Source of the DNA: Tethya wilhelma
Lineage: Eukaryota > Porifera > Demospongiae > Tethyida > Tethyidae
Reading direction: 5' to 3'
NCBI GenBank assembly: GCA_964030475.1
Contig: CAXIPT010000001.1
Coordinates: 15,671,150 to 15,735,149 of the forward strand
Length of the DNA: 64,000 nt
This document shows positions 58,401-64,000 of the stretch, piece after piece. The number at the start of each line of letters is the position of its first letter. The stretch's first letter is position 1. The translations under genes were made by a program, and so were the position numbers. The notes below the pieces were generated by a model. The model worked only from the letters and a program-made list of their open reading frames with translations, was not told the DNA's origin and searched no databases.

Positions 58401-61400
58401 TTGTGGTCATTGAATTGTTAAGTGCTGCATGTTTCTCAGTGTTGATGTGTCTGTTGTTTGATTTTTCTCCCTCTTATGTATCATGTTCTGTGAATGCCAA
58501 TTTGAATAACCCAGCCGGTAAGTTGTGGTCATTGCTGAATGCTGTTTCTCAGTGTTGATGCGTCTGTTGTTTGATTTCTCCCCCTCTAATGTATCATGGT
58601 CTTTGAATGCCAATTTGAATAACCCAGCCGGTGAGTAGTGGTCGTTGTTGAGTACTGTTTCTCAGTGTTGATGTACATGTCTGTTGTTTGATTTTACTAC
58701 TGCATATGTATCATGTTCTATGAATGCCATTTAAATAACCCAGGTCGTAAGTTGTGGTCGTTGTTGAGTGCTGTATCTCAGTGTTGATGTGTCTGCATGT
58801 TGTTTGATTTCTCTCCCTCTTATATGTTTCATGATCTGTGAATGCCAATTTGAATAACCCAGAAGGTAAGTTGTGGTCATTGAATAATTATCGTTGAGTG
58901 CTGTTTTTCAATGTTAATGTGTCTGCATGTTGTTTGATTTTCTCCCTCTTATGTATCATGTTCTCTGAATGCCATTTTGAATAACCAAGCGGGTAAGTTT
59001 TGGTTATTGTTGAGTCTGTGTCACAGTGCTTATATGTGTCTGTTGTTTGATTTCTCTCCCTCTTATGTATAATGTTCTGTGAATGCCAATTTGAATAACC
59101 CAGATCGTAAGTTGTGGTCGTTGTTGAGTGCTGTTTCTCAGTGTTGATTGTCTGTTGTTTGATTTTTCTCCCTCTTATGTATCATGTTCTATGAATGCCA
59201 ATTTAAATAACCCAGCCCGTAAGTTGTGGTCATTGTTGAGTGCTGTTTCTCAGTGTTGATGTGTCTGTTGTTGATTTTTCTCCCTCTTATGTATCATGTT
59301 CTCTGAATGCCATTTTGAATAACCCAGCCGGTAAGTTGTGGTCATTGCTGAGTGCTGTTTCTCAGTGTTGATGTGTCTCAGTGTTGTTTGATTTCTCTCC
59401 CTATTATGTATCATGTTCTATGAATGCTATTTTGAATAACTTAGCCGGTAAGTTGTGATCATTGTTAAGTGCTGTTTCTCAGAGTTGATGCATCTGTTGT
59501 TTGATTTTGCTACTGCTTATATACCATGTTCTGTGATTGCCAATTTGAACAACCCAGGATGTAAGTTGTGGTCATTGTTGAGTACTGTTTCTCAGTGTTG
59601 ATGAGTCTATTGTTTGAGTTTTCTCCCTCTTATGTATCATGTTCTGTGAATGCCATTTTGAATAACCCAGAGGGTAAGTTGTGCATGGTCATGGTTGAGT
59701 GCTGTTTCTCAGTGTTGATGCGTCTGTTTTTTTGATTTCTCTCCCTCTCGTGCATCATGTTCGGTGAATGCCATTTTGAATAACCCAGAGGGTAAGTTGT
59801 GGTCATTGTTGAGTGCTGTTTCTAAATGTTAATGTGTCTGTTGTTTGATTTCTCTCTCTTATTTGTCATGATCTGTGAATGCCATTTTGAATAACCCAGC
59901 CGGTAAGTTACAGTCATTGTTAAGTGCTGTTTCTCAGAGTTGATGCATCTGTTGTTTGATTTTGCTACTGCTTATGTACCATGTTCTGTGAATGCCAATT
60001 TGAACAACCCAGGATGTAAGTTGTGGTCGTTGTTGAGTACTGTTTCTCAGTGTTGATGTGTGTGTTGTTTGATTTCTCTCCCTCTCAGTATGTTTCACGT
60101 TCTGTGAATGCCAACATGAAACATAAGACTGTAAGTTGTGGTCATTGTTGAGTGCTGTTTCTCAGTGTTTATGCCTTTTATTTTTTTCTCTCCCTCTTGT
60201 GCATCATGTTCTGTGAATGCCATTTTAAACAACTAAGCGGGTAAGTTGTGGTCATTGTTGAGTGCTGTTTCTCAATGTTGATGTGTCTATTGCTTGATTT
60301 TGCTCCTGCTTATATATCATGTTATGTGAATGCCAATTTGAATAACCCAGGATGTAAGTTGTGGTTATTGTTATGTGCTGTTTCTAAATGTTAATGTGCA
60401 TGTCTGTTGTTTGATTTCTCTCTCTTATTTGTCGTGATCTGTGAATGCCATTTTGAATAACCCAGCCAGTAAGTTGTGGTCATTGCTGAGTGCTGTTTCT
60501 CAGTGTTGATGCGTCTGTTGTTTGATTTCTCCCCCTCTTATGTATCATGGTCTTTGAATGCCAATTTAAATAACCCAGCCGGTAAGTAGTGGTCGTTGTT
60601 GAGTACTGTTTCTCAGTGTTGATGTGTCTGTTATTTGATTTTGCTACTGCATATGTATCATGTTCTATGGATGCCATTTGAATAACCCAGCCCGTAAGTT
60701 GTGGTCGTTGTTGAGTGCTGTATCTCAGTGTTGATGTGTCTGTTGTTTGATTTCTCTCCCTCTTACGTTTCATGATCTGTGAATGCCAATTTGAATAACC
60801 CAGCCCGTAAGTTGTGGTCATTGCTGAGTGCTGTTTCTCAGTGTTGATGCGTCTGTTGTTTGACTTCTCCCCCTCTTATGTATCATGGTCTTTGAATGCC
60901 AATTTGAATAACCCAGCCGGTAAGTAGTGGTTGTTGTTGAGTACTGTTTCTCAGTGTTGATGTGTCTGTTGTTTGATTTTGCTACTGCATATGTATCATG
61001 TTCTATGAATGCCATTTGAATAACCCAGGCCGTAAGTTGTGGTCGTTGTTGAGTGCTGTATCTCAATGTTGATGTGTCTGTTGTTCGATTTCTCTCCCTC
61101 TTATGTTTCATAATCTGTGAATGCCAATTTGAATAACCCAGAAGGTAAGTTGTGGTCATAGAATAATTATTATTGAGTGCTGTTTCTCATGCAGTATGTG
61201 TCTGTTTGATTTTTCTCCCTCTTATGTATCATGTTCTGTGAATGCCATTTTGAAAAACCCAGCCAGTAAGTTGTGGTCATTGTTGAGTGCTGTTTCTCAG
61301 TGTTGATGCGTCTGTTTTTTTGATTTCTCTCCCTCTCGTGCATCATGTTTGGTTAATGCCATTTTGAATAACCCAGAGGGTAAGTTGTGGCCATTGTTGA

Positions 61401-64000
61401 GTGCTGTTTTTTAGTGATGATGCATCTGTGGTTTGGTTTCTCTCCCTCTTATGTATCATGTTCTTTGAATGCCAATTTGAATAACTTAGCTGGTAAGTTG
61501 TGGTCTGCTGTTTCTCAGTGTTGATGTGTCTGTTATTTGATTTCTCTCCCTCTTATGTACCATTTTCTATGAATGCCAATTTAAATAACCCAGCCGGTAA
61601 GTTGTGGTAATTATTGAGTGCTGTTTCTCAGTGTTGATCAGTTCTTCGATTTCTCTCCCTCTTATATATTTCATGTTCTATGGATCCCATTTTGAATAAC
61701 CCAGTTGGTAAGTTGTGCATGGTCATTGTTGAGTGCTGTTTCTCAGTGTTGATGCGTCTGCATTTTGTTTGATTTATCTCTAACTTATGTATCAATATAA
61801 TTGGCAGACACATCAACACCATACATGATAGCCAACAATGACTTACCATCTGCATCATTTATTAAAAATGTCATTTATACAAAAACATTGATTTTTTCCT
61901 CTTCGTTAAATATATGCACACCAATTACAGCCACCTCTCAGTGATGAACTGCTAACAGGTATATCAACGGTGCAGAGTTTTTGGGATCATAAGATAGTAA
62001 AGAGAATCCAGTTTCATGAAAATAAAGCTTGATTATAGCCTTGATTGTTTTTTATATATAGTTTGACAATACATGTGTATGATAATGTTAATTGCCTATA
62101 AATATAGCCTTGCATGATTGTTAATTGTTTGTTTTTGTTTTTTTTTAGTATTCTGTATATCTTAAAAATGTGTATGATAATGTTGCATATATAATTGTCA
62201 CTATACTATTATATAGCTGACTATACTGAAGCTCTCCAATTGGGTCAAGTCCTTGTGGCCTATGCCCGTCTTGTGATGATTGGTCCTGGTGGTGTTGGAA
62301 AAACAAGTCTCTTGAATGGACTTAAGAACACACCTCTCCCTCTAGCCAACAGCACTCAACTTGCAGAGACTTCAACTGTTAGACCTCAAAAATGGAGTCG
62401 TGCAACTGGAGCCCCAGAAAGCCCATGGATAGATGTAACTGAAGATGATGAAACTGATGAAATTGTTGGATTGGTGCAACTAGTGAGGAATGTTAGCACT
62501 GGGGAAACTGAATCATCTCGTTTTGTTGCTGTGGTAGAAGCTGCAGCTGGTGCAGCTATACAGCATATTGCACATAAAAAAGAAGCTTATGGATACCCAG
62601 GTGAAGTGAAGGAGACTATTGATGAAATTTTGTCTCGTGCTGTTAGAGTTCAAAAAAGAAACCCTCGTGCTCAAGCTCCAGAGTCGGAGGTGATGTTACA
62701 TGTGTGGGATTGTGGTGGCCAGCCTGTGTTCCTGGATGTTCTTCCTCCTTTCCTGACATCCAGGACAATGTTCATGCTGATGTTTGATGCAAGCAAAAAT
62801 CTACATGAAAATTGTATTGCCTTGTCTAACCAAGATGGTATTGTTATTCGATCAGAGCAATATCACAACACCACTACCATGGAGCTTCTTCTGCAGTGGA
62901 TGGCAACTATTCATGCTACTCTAACAAAGTGCAGCAGCTCTTTGGAACAAAGTAGTACAGAAGTGACTGACAATGCCCGATTCCCTCGCATTGTTCCCAT
63001 TGGAACACATGGGGACCAACCTTCAGTTCAATCACGGAAGGAAGAAATTCTGCTGGAGATCAGTTCAGGATGCCAGAGCAAAGCCTTTGCTTATCTCGTG
63101 AGACATGGTGTTATTGTTGACAACACTAAAGCTGGTCAAGGGGAAAACGAAGATCCTGCATTCAAGCAAGTCCGCAAAGAAGCGTTCAATTTTGTGAATG
63201 AAAACTTGAAAATCCCAACACCTATCACTTGGGTACTATTTCGAAAGGTTTTCAAGAAAATGTCAACAGCGAGACCATTTTTTCTGCTAAAAGATGTGAT
63301 CGAAATTGCCCAAGCTTGTGGCGTCAGAGAAGAGGCAGTTGAAAGTGTCCTAAAATTTTATCACCAACTGGCTGTCTTCTTTCACTATGCCCATATCCCT
63401 AGCATGAAGAATTATGTCATTGCTGATATTCAGTGGCTTCTCAATCACCTCGCCAAAATTTTAGCCCTTGAAGGCTTTCAACATAACAGCAGTTCACTTT
63501 TATGGAAACCCCTTCAGGAGAGAGGAATTCTTCTTGAGTCTCTCTGTGTAGAAGTTTGGAAAGGCAGTGAGCTTTCACAAGCCCTCCTCGATCTAATGGA
63601 GAACTTTCTCCTCCTGGCTCCAATACACCCAAAGGTGTACCCTCATTATCCTGGCAGAGAATATTTCATCCCATCTGTTCTTAAGCCTTTTAATCCTGTG
63701 AAAGACACAGTGACACAAACTGTTGCCCTCAAGAAAGCTGCTCCATTGCATCTACGATTCAGCACATTCTACATTCCTCCTGGCTTCTTCTCTCGTTTGA
63801 CAACTGTACTGATTAAAGAAGAGAAGTGTTCTGTTCACTTTGACAATGAGGCAGTTTACAGAAATCGTATCTCACTCTTTTATGGTGAAGCAAGCGACCA
63901 AATTGACAGGATTACCATATCTCAGCTTTCTTCTAGCATCAAAATTGAGATCTCCAGAGTTCAACCCCGTTGCACTGGCCACCCCCTTTTCTCCTCAATA
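55446..64000 (+). CDS. Roc/COR-like GTPase with an intron-microexon array in its 5' part (partial at 3' end)
   Basis: Exon 1 (55446-55526) has 27 codons (MPQTTHDSPSEIL start) and ends AAG|GTAAGT in phase 0. A 27-nt exon may follow (55569-55595). Then come 49 three-nucleotide exons, one 6-nt exon (56114-56119) and one 24-nt exon (56643-56666), all in phase 0. Then a 28-nt exon (61931-61958, PPLSDELLT, phase 1 out) and a last exon from 62217 that is open to the window end (595 codons). That exon has a P-loop (GPGGVGKTS, 62282), the G3-type WDCGGQ (62705-62722) and a G4-like GTHGDQ (63002-63019), then a COR-like region. These fit the Roc GTPases of ROCO/MFHAS1-type signalling proteins. The phase of every piece agrees, which is the main evidence that exon 1 and the GTPase belong to one gene. 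The frame is absent from a stop-to-stop list only because it runs off the end. Downstream domains are unknown. Confidence 0.75.
55870..56899 (+). other. first part of the microexon series, non-repetitive introns
   Basis: In-frame exons bounded by AG and GT: TCG 55870, TGG 55968, AAT+CCT 56114, TTT 56228, AAA 56314, CGG 56456, CAG 56562, a 24-nt exon 56643-56666 (SHAKTKKT), GAT 56897. The introns here are 78-230 bp and show little similarity to one another apart from splice signals. Donors are GTAAGT except GTGAGT after 55872 and GTAATT after 56458. Confidence 0.65.
56897..61710 (+). repeat. tandem array of ~113-bp intron+codon units, about 43 copies
   Basis: Each unit runs GTAAGTTGTGGTCATTGTTG, then TGCTGTTTCTCAGTGTTGAT, a pyrimidine tract (TTTCTCTCCCTCTT), a TGAATGCCAATTTGAATAAC segment and CCCAG, then exactly three bases, then the next GTAAGT. 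Triplet positions: GAT 56897, CTG 57009, CCG 57124, ACT 57236, CGG 57350, GAT 57464, CAG 57579, AAT 57701, CAG 57816, AAT 57938, ACT 58050, CGG 58164, GAT 58278, CAG 58393, CCG 58515, CCG 58628, GTC 58744, AAG 58863, CGG 58990, ATC 59104, CCC 59216, CCG 59328, CCG 59445, GAT 59558, AGG 59671, AGG 59789, CCG 59900, GAT 60013, ACT 60128, CGG 60238, GAT 60351, CCA 60466, CCG 60579, CCC 60691, CCC 60804, CCG 60917, GCC 61029, AAG 61142, CCA 61263, AGG 61377, CTG 61490, CCG 61594, TTG 61705. Unit length varies from 104 to 127 bp, the triplet length does not. Confidence 0.95.
61800..61860 (-). repeat. inverted fragment of the array unit
   Basis: GACACATCAACACCATACAT and the following ACAATGACTTAC are the reverse complement of the unit's start (GTAAGTCATTGT) and of its GTTGATGTGTC segment. 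It marks the 3' edge of the array. The rest of 61711-62216 holds the 28-nt exon at 61931 and two ordinary introns. Confidence 0.75.

Noticed and set aside
60818..61159. CRISPR-like repeat-spacer structure in the 55.9-61.8 kb array
   Set aside because: The repeated part is long and intron-like, the variable part is only 3 nt, there are no cas genes and the context is a eukaryotic gene.
58407..61858. Minus-strand open frames of 68-113 codons inside the tandem array
   Set aside because: They repeat with the unit length and read the reverse of intron sequence; no start context, signal peptide or conserved domain. They are by-products of the repeat.

Overview
The window reads as nuclear DNA of an early-branching animal, most likely a demosponge such as Amphimedon. 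This is an inference. The genome style is AT-rich with many short GT-AG introns, numerous foldback/MITE-like elements and GT microsatellites. The gene content includes hog (Hint) proteins without a hedge domain, an SRCR-ectodomain receptor tyrosine kinase, a Roc-type GTPase and very conserved animal housekeeping genes. No virus, bacterial operon, CRISPR array or RNA gene was seen.

Layout. 0.5-11.0 kb: a same-strand array of six copies of an unrecognised secreted protein family (four open, two broken), with duplicated promoters and flanks, a THAP-like remnant and an unrecognised 211-codon open stretch. 11.2-13.0 kb: a truncated CNIH1-type cornichon gene (minus strand), divergent at 112 bp from a complete DCAKD gene. 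13.7-16.1 kb: two hog-only genes, the first frameshifted. 16.5-20.4 kb: a complete CNIH4 gene, then a FAM161-like ciliary gene with a candidate RFX X-box. 21.2-30.5 kb: exportin-1 (XPO1/CRM1), 26 exons that join in frame to exactly 1071 residues. 31.3-33.2 kb (minus strand): a signal-peptide, cysteine-rich/VWC, single-pass membrane protein. 33.4-43.5 kb: mostly gene-poor, with repeats and one small DMAC1/DUF4536-like exon. 43.5-47.3 kb: scattered exons of an ABCD4-like half transporter without a visible Walker A, probably degenerate. 48.2-49.0 kb: an unrecognised two-exon secreted protein. 50.6-54.4 kb (minus strand): an SRCR-SRCR-TM-tyrosine kinase that loses its C-lobe next to foldback elements.

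55.4-64.0 kb holds the most unusual locus. A 27-codon first exon is followed by about 6 kb in which 49 three-nucleotide intervals are each bounded by an AG acceptor and a GT donor (nearly all GTAAGT). From 56.9 to 61.7 kb these sit in about 43 tandem copies of a ~113-bp unit, so each copy is one intron plus one codon. The frame stays open from exon 1, through every triplet and the 6-nt and 24-nt exons, into a 28-nt exon and then a large Roc/COR-like GTPase exon that runs off the window. If spliced as drawn, it is a gene whose N-terminal linker is assembled one codon per splicing event. If not spliced that way, it is a satellite array of recursive-splice-site units inside one intron.

The genes do not form one pathway. 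The window is a mixture of conserved single-copy genes and fast-evolving, lineage-specific surface, secreted and signalling genes separated by mobile-element debris.
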